DNA of 64,000 bases from Candidatus Kapaibacterium sp. (GCA_026003495.1 BPHK01000001.1:1066579-1130578), one strand, 5' to 3'. Shown: positions 9,025-18,756, numbered from the stretch's first letter. Made by a program: numbers and translations. Notes: generated by a model from the letters alone, not told the origin.

Positions 9025-9533
9025 CGGCCAATGGTATTGCCGTGTATGTCACTAAACAATGCGCCTACGTCAATCCCAGTGGTGAGCGTTGCCGTCGGCT
9101 GACGACGTTGACGCATCCATACTGTGCTCATCACACGCGCCATGTCCATGGTGTTGAAGTTCGACCTTCGACGATCCCCGGCGCTGGCTTGGGACTGTTC
9201 GCGGTGCGGAGGATCCCCAAGGACACGTTCCTGTTTCACTACGATGGTGATCGGCTCTCAGTGGCAGAGTACAGCGAACGCTATGCGGAGCTTGGATTCG
9301 GACCGTACGCGATCGAACTCAACCAGCGCACCGTCATTGATGCATACCGCACCGATGCAGGCATTGCACGGTTCATTTGCTCGTACCACGGCTCCGGCCG
9401 CAAACCGAATGTGCAGTATCTCAGCACGGGCAAATGTGTCGAAGTCTGGACGATCCGTACCATCGAGCCAGGCCAGGAGCTGCTTGCAGACTATGGGGAG
9501 GAGATGGCAAAGGCGTTAGGACTTCTGCGGTAG
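8991..9533 (+). CDS. SET-domain protein with N-terminal C3H zinc motif
   Basis: A 180-residue protein. Residues 24-48 form C-x9-C-x10-C-x1/2-H, resembling the small KANL2-type (C3Hc3H) zinc finger. Residues about 55-170 form a SET domain: GAGLGLFAVRRI at the S-adenosylmethionine-binding start, RFIC...PNV at 127-142 where most SET proteins have RFxNHSC, and the final ADYGEEM at 166-172. This predicts a protein-lysine methyltransferase, probably cytoplasmic. The Asn-His-Ser of the canonical motif is replaced by Ile-Cys-Ser-Tyr-His, so activity is not certain. The chosen start overlaps ogg by 34 bases; no better ATG exists before the zinc motif. Confidence 0.82.
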   Translation: MGNRNRRGSQVAANGIAVYVTKQCAYVNPSGERCRRLTTLTHPYCAHHTRHVHGVEVRPSTIPGAGLGLFAVRRIPKDTFLFHYDGDRLSVAEYSERYAELGFGPYAIELNQRTVIDAYRTDAGIARFICSYHGSGRKPNVQYLSTGKCVEVWTIRTIEPGQELLADYGEEMAKALGLLR

Positions 9534-9938
9534 CTGGACGCCGTGCTGTTCGTAGGCGCGTGCGATCATCGCCTGGATGCGCTCGGATGGGAGCACAACC
9601 TGCGTTTGAGTCCCACGTGCGATTTCGATTGCTCCAGCACGGGCTGAAAGCGAGCAAATAATGCGATTGCCTTCGCATTTAGTTACCGTAGCAGTGATGT
9701 CAACTCTCACACCGAGAGGACACATGTTCCGATGTTCCAGCTCGATGCCGGCACCGAGCGCATTTTCGCCCTCGTCGAAGTAGGGTTCGATTGCTTTCCG
9801 TGCTGCAACCTCTGCATGGTACGCAAGCCAGAAGGTCGAGTAGAGCGGATGAATCAGCCGTCCATCGAGCGATGCTGCCATGTCTGGTGTCGTGGTGACC
9901 GAGATTGTCACGCTGCTGGAGCGAACGCCGTCTTTCAC
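9516..9938 (-). CDS. FlK-like hot-dog thioesterase
   Basis: A 140-residue single hot-dog-fold protein of the fluoroacetyl-CoA thioesterase-like family. Candidate catalytic residues are the Thr in PLYSTFW, the Glu in AEVAARKAIEPY and the His in ELEHR, matching the Thr/Glu/His triad known for FlK. It should hydrolyse an acyl-CoA; the natural substrate is unknown and fluoroacetate should not be assumed. It is the only minus-strand gene in the first 24 kb, its 3' end overlaps the end of the SET gene by 18 bases (convergent), and its GTG start is divergent from mtaB. Confidence 0.75.
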   Translation of the reverse strand: MKDGVRSSSVTISVTTTPDMAASLDGRLIHPLYSTFWLAYHAEVAARKAIEPYFDEGENALGAGIELEHRNMCPLGVRVDITATVTKCEGNRIICSLSARAGAIEIARGTQTQVVLPSERIQAMIARAYEQHGVQLPQKS

Positions 9939-9963
9939 GGTGGCACTGACAAAGAAGTGGACC

Positions 9964-9971
9964 TAATTTTG
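9964..9971 (+). promoter_or_regulatory. TAnnTTTG box abutting the mtaB start
   Basis: TAATTTTG ends five bases before the mtaB ATG (9977). If it acts as a Bacteroidetes -7 element, transcription begins at or next to the ATG and the message is leaderless. Confidence 0.55.
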
Positions 9972-9976
9972 TAGCG

Positions 9977-11323
9977 ATGAAAGCTACGATTTTCACCTTT
10001 GGGTGCAAGCAAAACTACGCGGAAAGTTCCGCGATTGCCCGCCAGCTCGAGCAGGCAGGGTACCAGATCGTTCCGTTCGGGGAAGAGGCCGATCTCGTTG
10101 TCATCAACACGTGTACGGTTACTGAAACTGCCGATCGAGAATGTCGCACTGTTGTGCGCCGCACGCTGCGGCGTTCGCCCGATGCGACAATCGTTGTCAC
10201 TGGTTGCTACGCGCAGTTGCAGCCTGAGGAGATTGCGGCAATCGAAGGGGTTCACTTGGTGGTAGGGAATGCCGAAAAGCATCAGCTCGGCTTGCTCGTT
10301 GAGCGTGCACGGAGTGCTCCCGCTCCGATGGTCATTCGTACCGAGGATCTGCGGTCGCAGGATGTGCCATTTACGGCGGCGGTGTTCTCTGAGCATGATA
10401 GCCATACGCGGGCATTTCTCAAGCTGCAGGATGGATGCGACTATTCGTGCTCCTTCTGCACGATTCCGCACGCGCGAGGGAAGAGTCGCTCAATGCCGTT
10501 CGAAGAAATTCCCCAGCATGTTCAGCGATTGGTAGAGGCAGGCTACCGGGAGATTGTTCTCACCGGCATCAACCTTGGAGAATACCGCGGATCGAAGGGG
10601 GAGCGTCTGCTCGATGTGCTTGAGCTTTTGGACTCGCTTGAGTTTGAGTGCCGCTATCGCCTTAGTTCTGTCGAGCCAAATCGCATGCATCCGGCGATCA
10701 TCGAGTTCATCGCACAGCATCCGAGCATTTGTCCGCACTTCCACTTACCACTGCAGAGTGGTTCGCCGGAAATCCTCCGCCAGATGCGGCGTCGCTACAA
10801 GCGAGAACTCTACGCCGAGCGAGTCCTTGCGATCAAGGAGCGGATGCCTTATGCGTGCATCGGTGCGGACGTGCTGACCGGTTTTCCTGGTGAATCCGAG
10901 CGACACTTCGAAGAAACCTACCGCTTCATCGAATCGCTGCCGCTTTCGTATCTCCACGTGTTTACCTATAGCGAGCGGGAGCTGACCGACGCAGCGCGCC
11001 GGCGTGACCAAGTACCTCTTCGGATTCGCAAAGAGAGAACGGCGGCACTGCGCGCACTCGGCCAGCAGAAGCGGGAACTTTTTGCTGCCGAAAACATCGG
11101 TACGCGCCGGAACGTGCTCGTTGAGCAGTTTGATCCGACCCATGGTGGGTTTGTCGGCTACTCGGAAAACTACTGCCGCGTCGTCGTGCAGGACGCGCTG
11201 CCCGGCGCGCTGGTGGAGGTGGAAATCCTCCGATGCGATGGCGAGCTGCTCAGCGGAACAGTGCGTTCCTCTACTGGGCAATCGCGGTACGTGGGTTTGC
11301 CGGTGCTTTCGCTTGGCGGATGA
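9977..11323 (+). CDS. mtaB: tRNA t6A37 methylthiotransferase
   Basis: Radical-SAM methylthiotransferase converting t6A37 to ms2t6A37 in tRNA. The 448-residue protein has the UPF0004 N-domain with cluster cysteines (FGCKQNYAES, NTCTVTETAD, TGCYAQ), the radical-SAM motif CDYSCSFCTIP (CxxxCxxC), the conserved LTGINLGEY and LPLQSGS motifs, and a C-terminal TRAM region. The CKQN and TGINLG signatures favour MtaB over MiaB or RimO. It heads a tight run with truA, an M48 peptidase, pyrF and DUF2851, each overlapping the next. It needs two 4Fe-4S clusters, which the suf cluster in this window could supply. Confidence 0.95.
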   Translation: MKATIFTFGCKQNYAESSAIARQLEQAGYQIVPFGEEADLVVINTCTVTETADRECRTVVRRTLRRSPDATIVVTGCYAQLQPEEIAAIEGVHLVVGNAEKHQLGLLVERARSAPAPMVIRTEDLRSQDVPFTAAVFSEHDSHTRAFLKLQDGCDYSCSFCTIPHARGKSRSMPFEEIPQHVQRLVEAGYREIVLTGINLGEYRGSKGERLLDVLELLDSLEFECRYRLSSVEPNRMHPAIIEFIAQHPSICPHFHLPLQSGSPEILRQMRRRYKRELYAERVLAIKERMPYACIGADVLTGFPGESERHFEETYRFIESLPLSYLHVFTYSERELTDAARRRDQVPLRIRKERTAALRALGQQKRELFAAENIGTRRNVLVEQFDPTHGGFVGYSENYCRVVVQDALPGALVEVEILRCDGELLSGTVRSSTGQSRYVGLPVLSLGG

Positions 11324-12105
11324 AAACGCTCGTGCTCCGTCTTGCCTATGATGGCACCGACTTTGTCGGTCTGCAACGGCAACCGAACGGACGGACTGTC
11401 GAAGGCGAACTTGCCAAGGCTCTCGAGCGCATCTATGGAGAGTGCCCAACAATCGTCCCTGCTGGGCGCACCGATTCTGGCGTCCATGCGCGGGGAATGG
11501 TCGTGCACCTTCGACTTGGCAATGCTGACCGAATCCCAGTCGAGCGCATTCCTCGTGCACTCAACGCGCTCTTGCCAGAAGATGTTCGAATCAACGGGGT
11601 GCAACTCCGCAGCGATACGCAATTCCACGCGCGATACGACGCGCTCCGGAGGACGTACAGCTACTACTTGGCGCGCTGCAGTGATCCACTCCGGCGGCGC
11701 TATGAATGGCGGGTGCCATTCCCATTCCGCGACACTGCGCTCGAAGAGGCAGCAGCTGTCTTTCTTGGCACCCATGACTTTACGACCTTTTCGAAGTTCA
11801 ACGCCGATCAGCGCTCGTACATTTGCACTGTCGAGCGTTGCAGTTGGCATCCGTGCGGTGGAGGGCGATTTCGGCTGGAAATTGTCGCCAATCGTTTCGT
11901 CTATGGCATGGTCCGCTGCCTGGTCGGAGCGATGCTCGATTGTGCGCGGGGCAAGCGCAGTGCCGCTGAACTGGCGGAGGCACTCCACGCGCGCGATCGC
12001 CGGCGAAGCAGCCCGATTGCACCACCGCATGGGTTGGTGTTCGAGTCTGTCGAGTATCCGCCGGAGCTTGGTGTCGTCTTTTCTTCGGAGTGTGCTCAAT
12101 GGTAA
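11320..12105 (+). CDS. truA: tRNA pseudouridine(38-40) synthase
   Basis: A 261-residue TruA, isomerising uridines 38-40 in the tRNA anticodon arm. The catalytic aspartate is in GRTDSGVHARG, and RRTYSYYL and FTTFSK are family motifs. The start ATG overlaps the mtaB stop (ATGA); upstream in-frame codons are inside mtaB. With mtaB it forms a pair of anticodon-loop modification genes. Confidence 0.95.
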   Translation: MKTLVLRLAYDGTDFVGLQRQPNGRTVEGELAKALERIYGECPTIVPAGRTDSGVHARGMVVHLRLGNADRIPVERIPRALNALLPEDVRINGVQLRSDTQFHARYDALRRTYSYYLARCSDPLRRRYEWRVPFPFRDTALEEAAAVFLGTHDFTTFSKFNADQRSYICTVERCSWHPCGGGRFRLEIVANRFVYGMVRCLVGAMLDCARGKRSAAELAEALHARDRRRSSPIAPPHGLVFESVEYPPELGVVFSSECAQW

Positions 12106-12896
12106 GGAAACTCGTCCTTCGCGGTATCGTTGCAGTAGCACTGGCGCTTAGCGCTGTCACCTGTGGGATCAACATCTTCCCCTCGTCGTACGATGCGCAA
12201 CTTGGTGCCAATCTCGATCAGGAAATCCGGAAGAATGCGCGCGAATATCCAATTCTTCAAAACGAAACGGTCCGCACCGCGGTACAAAACATGGTCAGTG
12301 AAATCATCCGCTCGCCCTTGATCGAGTACCGCTCCCAGTTTCCATATCGCGTGACGATCATCAACGACCCCAACACACTCAACGCGTTCTGCACCCCCGG
12401 CGGCTACATCTACGTTTACACTGGATTGATGAAGGCGGTGGACAACGAAGCCACGCTGGCGGCTGTGCTCGGTCACGAGATCGCACACGCGGAGCGTCGG
12501 CACGCAACCAAGCGGATGACCAAAGCACTTGGTGCGCAGCTTCTGCTCGATATTGCCCTGGGAAAGAACACTTCACGAACGACAGAATTGGCGGCGAATC
12601 TTTTCGTCGGGCTGGCGCTGCTCAAGAATAGTCGCGACGACGAAGCCGAAAGCGATGAGTACTCGTTCCGCTACCTTCAGTCCACACGCTGGTATCCGGG
12701 GGCATTAGGCTTTTTCTTCGAGAAAATCAGAAGCCGCAGTGGAGGTGCAATCGAGCGGCTGCTCAGCACGCATCCGCTTCCGCAAGATCGGATCGAAGCT
12801 AATGCAGAACGTGTCCGCAAAGCACAGCTACCGCCTCCGACAGAAGCAAACCTGCGGGCTGTGCCGTACCAAGAACTCAAGCGGATGCTGCCATGA
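12099..12896 (+). CDS. M48 family metallopeptidase, exported (possible lipoprotein)
   Basis: A 265-residue zinc peptidase of the Oma1/BepA/LoiP type that degrades or remodels envelope proteins. A signal segment is followed by a cysteine (AVTCGIN) that may be lipidated, although the lipobox is weak. The active-site helix HEIAH lies near residue 125, the third zinc ligand in DDEAESDEY, and a His in STHPLPQDRI is typical of the family. There are no C-terminal TPRs, unlike BepA. The ATG lies within the last codons of truA; the GTG nine bases upstream is less likely. It overlaps pyrF by four bases. Confidence 0.87.
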   Translation: MVRKLVLRGIVAVALALSAVTCGINIFPSSYDAQLGANLDQEIRKNAREYPILQNETVRTAVQNMVSEIIRSPLIEYRSQFPYRVTIINDPNTLNAFCTPGGYIYVYTGLMKAVDNEATLAAVLGHEIAHAERRHATKRMTKALGAQLLLDIALGKNTSRTTELAANLFVGLALLKNSRDDEAESDEYSFRYLQSTRWYPGALGFFFEKIRSRSGGAIERLLSTHPLPQDRIEANAERVRKAQLPPPTEANLRAVPYQELKRMLP

Positions 12897-13678
12897 CCGC
12901 ACGGGAAAAGCTCTCGGCTGCACTCCAGGCAGTTGGCTCATACCTCTGCATTGGCATAGATCTCCATGCGCGGTACGTACGTGGCCGTTCAGCACAGGCG
13001 CTCATCGAGTGGGTAGAGCCGATTGTCGAAGTTGGCAGATCTCGGTGCATTGCGTTCAAGATCAACCTTGCATTCATCGAGGCACTCGGCGTGGAAGGTT
13101 GGAGTATGCTCGAACGTCTGGTACACCTTGTCCCGGACGATCGTTTGCTGATTTTCGACGGTAAGCGAGGTGATATTGGCTCGACAGCGGAGGCATATGC
13201 TGCTGCTGCGTTCGAACGTTTTGGTGCCGATGCCGTGACGGTCAACCCCTACATGGGACGCGATGCCATCGAACCGTTCACCGCATATGCCGATAAGCTT
13301 ACGTTCGCACTCGCGCTGACCTCGAACGATGGCGCACGCGATCTGCAGTTGGTCAATTGCGATGGTGCTCCGATCTACCAGCGTGTGATTGAATCGCTGC
13401 TGGCAATACCATGGCAGGACCGACTCGGCTTTGTCGTCGGTGCGACGCATCCGGAGCAGCTATCGCATGTGCGGCATTGCGTCGGCCGTGATTGTCCGCT
13501 ACTCATCCCCGGAGTTGGCTCCCAAGGTGGCGAGATCGAGGCAGTGCGTTCGGCCAATGCTGGAGGAGTTGCGGCAGTCAATGTTTCGCGCGGAATTCTC
13601 GATGCCTATTGGGATGGTGGCGTCGAAGGCTTGCGTGCGGCGGTGGAACAGTACTCTCGGCTGCTAGCGGTGATATGA
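12893..13678 (+). CDS. pyrF: Orotidine 5'-phosphate decarboxylase
   Basis: The last step of UMP synthesis, decarboxylation of OMP. The 261-residue product belongs to the longer subfamily 2, with the catalytic motif FDGKRGDIGSTA, the phosphate-binding GVGSQGG near the end and NVSRGIL. The start overlaps the M48 gene and the stop overlaps the DUF2851 gene (ATGA). No other pyrimidine genes are nearby. Confidence 0.95.
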   Translation: MTAREKLSAALQAVGSYLCIGIDLHARYVRGRSAQALIEWVEPIVEVGRSRCIAFKINLAFIEALGVEGWSMLERLVHLVPDDRLLIFDGKRGDIGSTAEAYAAAAFERFGADAVTVNPYMGRDAIEPFTAYADKLTFALALTSNDGARDLQLVNCDGAPIYQRVIESLLAIPWQDRLGFVVGATHPEQLSHVRHCVGRDCPLLIPGVGSQGGEIEAVRSANAGGVAAVNVSRGILDAYWDGGVEGLRAAVEQYSRLLAVI

Positions 13679-14694
13679 GTGACGCGCTTGACGACTTGCT
13701 TGCTCGCCATGAGACTGAACTTCACCGCGGGGTGCATCGGTGGATGAGCGAGCCAGCGCGAGTTCTCCAGACGACGTCGGGGAATCGTTTGCAGATTCTC
13801 TCGCCAGGGCATTACAACCCGCATGGTGGCCCCGATTTCGAGGACGCAGCAGTGCTTCTCGGTGGAACAGTACTCAGTGGAGCAATCGAGTTCGACAAGC
13901 GCCGCAGCTATTGGAGCGAACATCACCACGATACGCATCCAACGTACAGTCGCGTGATTCTCCACGCGGTGTTGATTGATGATGACCCAACGCGAAAAAC
14001 CCCAGAAGCAGTCGTCATCCCCACCGATGAGCTGCGTTCACTGCTCAAGGAGGAGGAAGGAAGCTCTGATACCATCTCTTTCGACGAGCTGCAGAGTTAC
14101 GCGCTGCTCCGGCTGTTGCGCCAGAGCTCTGAGCACACCGAGTACTATCGTGGTCGGAGCGTGCGTGAAGGCTTTGTGCTCTCCGTGCGGGCATTCCTCG
14201 AACGCTATGCATCCAAACGGCGGCGTCCGCGGTACACTGCTGAGCAGTTCGATCGGTTGGTAGGCTGTGCAGCACAGTCGCCTCAGGCTGCGTTTTTGGA
14301 GCGCATCGTTGCGGGGGTTCCGGGTTCAGTGCCACAGCAACTTTCGGCACTCTGCGACCAGCAAATCGCCGGCGAAGGGCAGCGGTTGCGCAGCGAGATC
14401 GTGACCAACTGCGTCGTGCCATCGGCGTGTGTCCTTGCAGGTGAGCAGCTTCGCATTGGCGTGTTTACCTGGTATTGGAGCGCCAGCGCACTCAATCGCT
14501 ATGCAGTGCTTAGTCGGGAGTTTCCGCACATTCCGCAGTCGTTTGTATGGCAGCAGCAGGGGATGCTCGAAATGCTCCGTCACCGGAACATGCCTGTAGC
14601 ATTAGGAGAGGTCTTCCGCCAGTACAGCACACTCCTTGCGCTCGATTTCTATCGCGCAGCGCACGAGCCACCGATGCTCGAGGACGAGCGGTAG
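13675..14694 (+). CDS. DUF2851 family protein
   Basis: A 339-residue protein of unknown function, conserved mainly in Bacteroidota and Chlorobiota. Recognisable N-terminal motifs are ILSPGHYNPHGGPDFEDA and GAIEFDKRRSYWSEHHH, with a His-rich block that could bind metal or act in catalysis. No signal peptide or membrane segment is seen. The start overlaps the pyrF stop. It closes the mtaB run; its presence mainly supports the taxonomic call. Confidence 0.82.
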   Translation: MSDALDDLLARHETELHRGVHRWMSEPARVLQTTSGNRLQILSPGHYNPHGGPDFEDAAVLLGGTVLSGAIEFDKRRSYWSEHHHDTHPTYSRVILHAVLIDDDPTRKTPEAVVIPTDELRSLLKEEEGSSDTISFDELQSYALLRLLRQSSEHTEYYRGRSVREGFVLSVRAFLERYASKRRRPRYTAEQFDRLVGCAAQSPQAAFLERIVAGVPGSVPQQLSALCDQQIAGEGQRLRSEIVTNCVVPSACVLAGEQLRIGVFTWYWSASALNRYAVLSREFPHIPQSFVWQQQGMLEMLRHRNMPVALGEVFRQYSTLLALDFYRAAHEPPMLEDER

Positions 14695-14757
14695 CAAGTC
14701 TGAATACCGAAGCGATGGCTGTCCATTCCCCAGCACAATTCCACGCGGTGGGGCGTC

Positions 14758-14766
14758 TATTTTTGC
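14758..14766 (+). promoter_or_regulatory. TAnnTTTGC promoter box before the threonine dehydrogenase-like gene
   Basis: TATTTTTGC in the 103-base gap after DUF2851, 31 bases before the ATG at 14798. A short GC-rich inverted repeat just upstream (CCAC-GCG-GTGG near 14741-14751) could belong to the end of the previous unit. Confidence 0.6.
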
Positions 14767-14797
14767 GAGCATACGTCAAATCTGATCTACAGCGTGA

Positions 14798-15832
14798 ATG
14801 TCCACTTCGATGGTTTTGATCACCGGAGCAAGTGGTGAGATGGGGCATGCGCTCATCGAGGCCCTTGCAAAAGAAGGAACGCCAGTTCTCGCAGCCGATG
14901 TGCGTCAACTACCGCATGGGCTTGCTGAGCAATGCGTCGCAGTCTTGACCGGTGCAGAAGGTGATGTCACCAGCCCTGCATTCGTCGAGCGTGCAGCTCA
15001 ATTCCCCATTGGCCAGATCTTCCACCTTGCAGCTGTGCTCTCGACAGCAGCAGAACGCGATCCTGTGCGTGCGCACCGTGTCAACGTTGATGGGACACTT
15101 GCTGTGCTCAGCTTGGCGCAGCAACGTGGAGAGCAGGTTCGGCATCCAGTCCAGGTGATGTTCCCCAGCACGATCGCTGTCTATGGCTTTGGCTCACTCG
15201 AGGAAAAGCAGCGCATTTCGGCTGTCCGTGAAGATCAAGCGCTCCATCCGCACACACTCTATGGCATTGCAAAACTTCACTGCGAACGGCTCGGAGAGTA
15301 CTACACCAACCACTATATGCAGCTTGCCGGGGAGGCACGATGGGTTGATTTCCGTGCCTTGCGATTCCCTGGGCTTATCAGTGCAGAAACGCTTCCGAGC
15401 GGTGGTACAAGCGACTACGCTCCCGAGATGCTCCACGCTGCAGCCCAAGGGATCACGTACCACTGCTTTGTACGGCCCTCTACCCGCATTCCATTCATGG
15501 CCATGCCCGATGGGATCAAAGCACTCCGCATGCTTGCCAATGCTCCCGCAGAACATCTCTCCCAGCGTGTATACAACATCGGTGCATTCGCGCCAACAGC
15601 AGAGGAGATCGCCGCGATCGTGCGCAGATACTTCCCTGATGCGGTGATCGAATACGACGTGGATGAGCGCCGGCAAGCGATCGTGGATTCCTGGTGCGCC
15701 GATGTCGATGATTCCGCGGCGCGGCGTGACTGGGGCTGGCAGCCAGAGTACGATTTCGAGCGTGCCTTCGCCGAATATCTGGTGCCGGCGGTGACTCGCC
15801 GCTACCGTCAGATCACACCAGTGCAGCAGTGA
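14798..15832 (+). CDS. NAD-dependent epimerase/L-threonine 3-dehydrogenase (SDR type)
   Basis: A 344-residue extended short-chain dehydrogenase. The NAD site is GASGEMGHA, and the catalytic pair is Ser in PSTIAVYG with YGIAK. The C-terminal part has TSDYAPEMLHAAAQ, RIPFMAMPD, RQAIVDSW and DDSAARRDWGW, a pattern characteristic of the UDP-epimerase-like L-threonine dehydrogenases, which oxidise threonine to 2-amino-3-ketobutyrate. A threonine aldolase is encoded at 25.9 kb, so the cell has two visible routes from threonine to glycine. No kbl (2-amino-3-ketobutyrate CoA ligase) gene is in the window. Confidence 0.88.
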   Translation: MSTSMVLITGASGEMGHALIEALAKEGTPVLAADVRQLPHGLAEQCVAVLTGAEGDVTSPAFVERAAQFPIGQIFHLAAVLSTAAERDPVRAHRVNVDGTLAVLSLAQQRGEQVRHPVQVMFPSTIAVYGFGSLEEKQRISAVREDQALHPHTLYGIAKLHCERLGEYYTNHYMQLAGEARWVDFRALRFPGLISAETLPSGGTSDYAPEMLHAAAQGITYHCFVRPSTRIPFMAMPDGIKALRMLANAPAEHLSQRVYNIGAFAPTAEEIAAIVRRYFPDAVIEYDVDERRQAIVDSWCADVDDSAARRDWGWQPEYDFERAFAEYLVPAVTRRYRQITPVQQ

Positions 15833-15835
15833 CCA

Positions 15836-17866
15836 ATGCCTAACCAACTTACCGCAGAGCGCTCGCTCTACTTGCGACAGCACGCCGATAACCCTGTTCC
15901 CTGGATGCCGTGGGGAGAGGAAGCATTCGCACGCGCCCGCCGCGAGCAAAAACTCGTCTTCCTGAGCATTGGCTACTCGGCGTGCCACTGGTGTCACGTG
16001 ATGGAAGAAGAGTCATTCGCTGATCATGAGGTTGCTGCTATTCTCGAGCGCTGGTATATCCCCATCAAGGTTGATCGAGAAGAACGACCAGATGTTGATG
16101 CGCTCTACATGAGCATCTGCCAAGCAATGACCGGACAGGGCGGCTGGCCATTGACAGTGATTCTTACACCGGAGCGTGAGGTGATTTTTGCCGGTACATA
16201 CTTCCCAAAGCGTAGCACGCCATACCGCATTGGACTGATCGAGCTTTTGGAACGCATCGCAACGCTTTGGCAGCAAGACGGCCAGATGGTGCGCTCTTCC
16301 GCACATGCACTGATGGAACGCATCGCACCGCACCTTCGCTCTGCACATTCGGGGCACATTACTGCCGGAACCATCACTGCAGCACTTGAGCAGCTCGATA
16401 AACTCTTCGATCGGCGGTATGGCGGCTTTGGCACCAGGCCGAAGTTCCCGATGGCAGCAGCGTTGTGGTTCCTTTTGATCGCAGGGCCTCGCACATCTAC
16501 GCGCGCACTCGATATTGCAACGGCAACGCTCGAAGCAATGCGGTGGGGCGGTATCTGGGATCACGTTGGCTTTGGCTTCCATCGCTATAGCACTGATGAG
16601 CGGTGGTTTCTGCCACACTTCGAGAAGATGCTCTACGATCAAGCTCTTCTGCTTCTCGTGTATGCAGAGGCAGCTCGCATCACAAAACGCAGGCTCTTTG
16701 AGACAACAGCGATGGAGATTGCTGCGTACCTGGACCGCGCGTTGCTCCTTGAGCATGGCGCCTTTGCTGCGTCCGAAGATGCAGATACCCCCGATGGCGA
16801 AGGTGCCTTCTACCAGTGGCGATACGAAGAGCTTCGTCGGCTCATTCCATTGCACGAATTTGAGCGCATGCGAGCAATCTTTCACCTTTCCCCCGAAGGG
16901 AATGCACACGACGAAGCAACTGGCCAGCCAACAGGTCGAAATATCCTCTATGCCGGAATGCGCACAGAGGACGTTCTCGAGCGCTTTGGAGGAACGCTGG
17001 AAGAATTTCTCACGTGGTGGGAGCCGCTTCGCCAACGATTGGAAACGGTGCGTAACAGTCGCGCACGACCCGCGCGCGACGAGAAAGTGCTCTGTGATTG
17101 GAACGCACTGGCGGTTGCTGCGCTCGCGCGGGCTGGGAGGTTACTCCGACAACCAACGCTCATCGAGCGGGCGCGTCGCACGTGGAGCTACCTTGAGCGT
17201 GTGCATGTTCGTGCTGATGGAACGTTAGCGCACTGCTCCTATAGCGGCGAGTCGGCTATTGATGGCTTCTTGGACGATTACGCATTCGCCGCATGGGCTG
17301 CACTGGAGCTGTACCACGCAACGGGAGCCAATGATTTCCTCGAGCATGTCGAGCATCTTCTGCACACGATCACCGAGCGCTTCGTTGATGGCGATGGCAT
17401 TGTTCGCACAGCAGCATCGGCAGATGTCCTGCCATTGACGGAGCATTCCGATGGTGCGACCGTTTCTGGTATTGGGATTACCGCGCTTGTGGCCGCAGTG
17501 CATGGTGTCGTTGCAGCTGAGCAGACGTCCACGAGGCTTGCTGAGCATATCCTCCAGCGGTACGGCGGCAGTGTCCAGGAAAATCCGGTCTGGCATGCGA
17601 CCCTGCTCTGTGCATGGCTCCATGCATCCGAATGCAGTCTGCTCGACATCGAATGCCCATCTGATCAGCGAGAAGAGCTCGAGCAGTTCCTTGCCAAGCA
17701 CTACGATCCGCTCCGTATTGATCGTGTGGTCAATTACGCAGCGTCTGCGTTCCGTGCGCAGCGATGCAGGAACGCTGCATGCATACCGCTCACCTCGTGG
17801 GAAGAGTTCTGCCGCAACGTTCCATTGGGCAACCAATCAACACTGGAGGCATCGCACGAGCAATGA
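15836..17866 (+). CDS. Thioredoxin-domain (DUF255/YyaL/SSP411) protein
   Basis: A 676-residue protein with an N-terminal thioredoxin-like DUF255 domain ([14 protein letters not shown]; CxxC at about residues 45-48) followed by a six-hairpin (alpha/alpha) toroid domain as in N-acylglucosamine epimerases. Motifs [18 protein letters not shown] and [12 protein letters not shown] are typical. It is widespread but without a proven function; a redox or carbohydrate role has been proposed. Its stop overlaps the folD start (ATGA). Confidence 0.88.
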   Translation: MPNQLTAERSLYLRQHADNPVPWMPWGEEAFARARREQKLVFLSIGYSACHWCHVMEEESFADHEVAAILERWYIPIKVDREERPDVDALYMSICQAMTGQGGWPLTVILTPEREVIFAGTYFPKRSTPYRIGLIELLERIATLWQQDGQMVRSSAHALMERIAPHLRSAHSGHITAGTITAALEQLDKLFDRRYGGFGTRPKFPMAAALWFLLIAGPRTSTRALDIATATLEAMRWGGIWDHVGFGFHRYSTDERWFLPHFEKMLYDQALLLLVYAEAARITKRRLFETTAMEIAAYLDRALLLEHGAFAASEDADTPDGEGAFYQWRYEELRRLIPLHEFERMRAIFHLSPEGNAHDEATGQPTGRNILYAGMRTEDVLERFGGTLEEFLTWWEPLRQRLETVRNSRARPARDEKVLCDWNALAVAALARAGRLLRQPTLIERARRTWSYLERVHVRADGTLAHCSYSGESAIDGFLDDYAFAAWAALELYHATGANDFLEHVEHLLHTITERFVDGDGIVRTAASADVLPLTEHSDGATVSGIGITALVAAVHGVVAAEQTSTRLAEHILQRYGGSVQENPVWHATLLCAWLHASECSLLDIECPSDQREELEQFLAKHYDPLRIDRVVNYAASAFRAQRCRNAACIPLTSWEEFCRNVPLGNQSTLEASHEQ

Positions 17867-18756
17867 TTCTTCTCGATGGGAAACGCATCGCCGCCGAGAT
17901 TCACCAAGAGCTTGCCGTGGAGGTTGCGCAGCTCAACAGCAGAGGAATCGAGCCACACATCGCGCTACTCCTTGTCGGTGACAATCCAGCCTCGCTTTCC
18001 TACGTGCGTTCGAAAAGCCGCGCCTGCGAGCAGGTGGGCATACGTTCGACGGTTGTGCATCTTCCAGCAGCAACCTCGGAGCAGGAGATTCTAGCCTACA
18101 TCGAGCAGTGGAACGCAGATCCAGCGATCCACGGCATCCTCGTACAATTGCCGTTGCCCGCGCATGTGCGGTCAGATACGATACTGCAAGCGATTTCTCC
18201 GCAGAAGGACGTTGATGGCTTCCATCCAGTCAACGTAGGGCGGCTTGTCGTGGGCCTTCCCGCACTGCTGCCGTGCACACCGGCAGGAATTGTCGAGCTG
18301 CTCCGGCGGTATCAGATTCGTCTGGCAGGAAAGCACGTCGTGATTGTCGGACGCAGCACGATTGTCGGCAAGCCACTGGCAAATCTGCTCGTCCAGAAAG
18401 CGCCGTGGGCAGATGCAATCGTGACGGTTTGCCACAGCGGTGCGCCTGACCTTCGGCGCTACACGCTCGATGCGGATGTGCTCGTCGTTGCCGTTGGACG
18501 CGCCCAGATGATTCGTGGCGAGCATGTCCGCCAGGGCGCCGTTGTCGTAGATGTCGGCATCAATCGTCTCGAGGATGCGTCAGCGCCGAAAGGCTACCGC
18601 ATCGTTGGTGATGTTGATTTTGCCTCGGTCGCAGAAAAAGCATCTGCGCTAACCCCAGTTCCGGGTGGGGTCGGCCCGATGACGATCGCGATGCTGCTTC
18701 GGAACACCGTCACTATTGCAGCAGGCACAGCATGGGAAAAGCCACCGTTCCAGTAA
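17863..18756 (+). CDS. folD: Methylenetetrahydrofolate dehydrogenase/cyclohydrolase
   Basis: The bifunctional enzyme interconverting 5,10-methylene-, methenyl- and 10-formyl-tetrahydrofolate. The 297-residue product has [13 protein letters not shown] with the catalytic Lys, [18 protein letters not shown], the nucleotide-binding GRSTIVGKP and the closing [14 protein letters not shown]. It starts on the stop of the DUF255 gene and overlaps the pseudouridine synthase by 25 bases. It links with folP elsewhere in the window in folate metabolism. Confidence 0.96.
   Translation: MILLDGKRIAAEIHQELAVEVAQLNSRGIEPHIALLLVGDNPASLSYVRSKSRACEQVGIRSTVVHLPAATSEQEILAYIEQWNADPAIHGILVQLPLPAHVRSDTILQAISPQKDVDGFHPVNVGRLVVGLPALLPCTPAGIVELLRRYQIRLAGKHVVIVGRSTIVGKPLANLLVQKAPWADAIVTVCHSGAPDLRRYTLDADVLVVAVGRAQMIRGEHVRQGAVVVDVGINRLEDASAPKGYRIVGDVDFASVAEKASALTPVPGGVGPMTIAMLLRNTVTIAAGTAWEKPPFQ

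Noticed and set aside
9516-9938. Fluoroacetate resistance gene
   Set aside because: The fold matches FlK-like proteins, but most members are not fluoroacetyl-CoA specific and nothing nearby suggests organofluorine chemistry.
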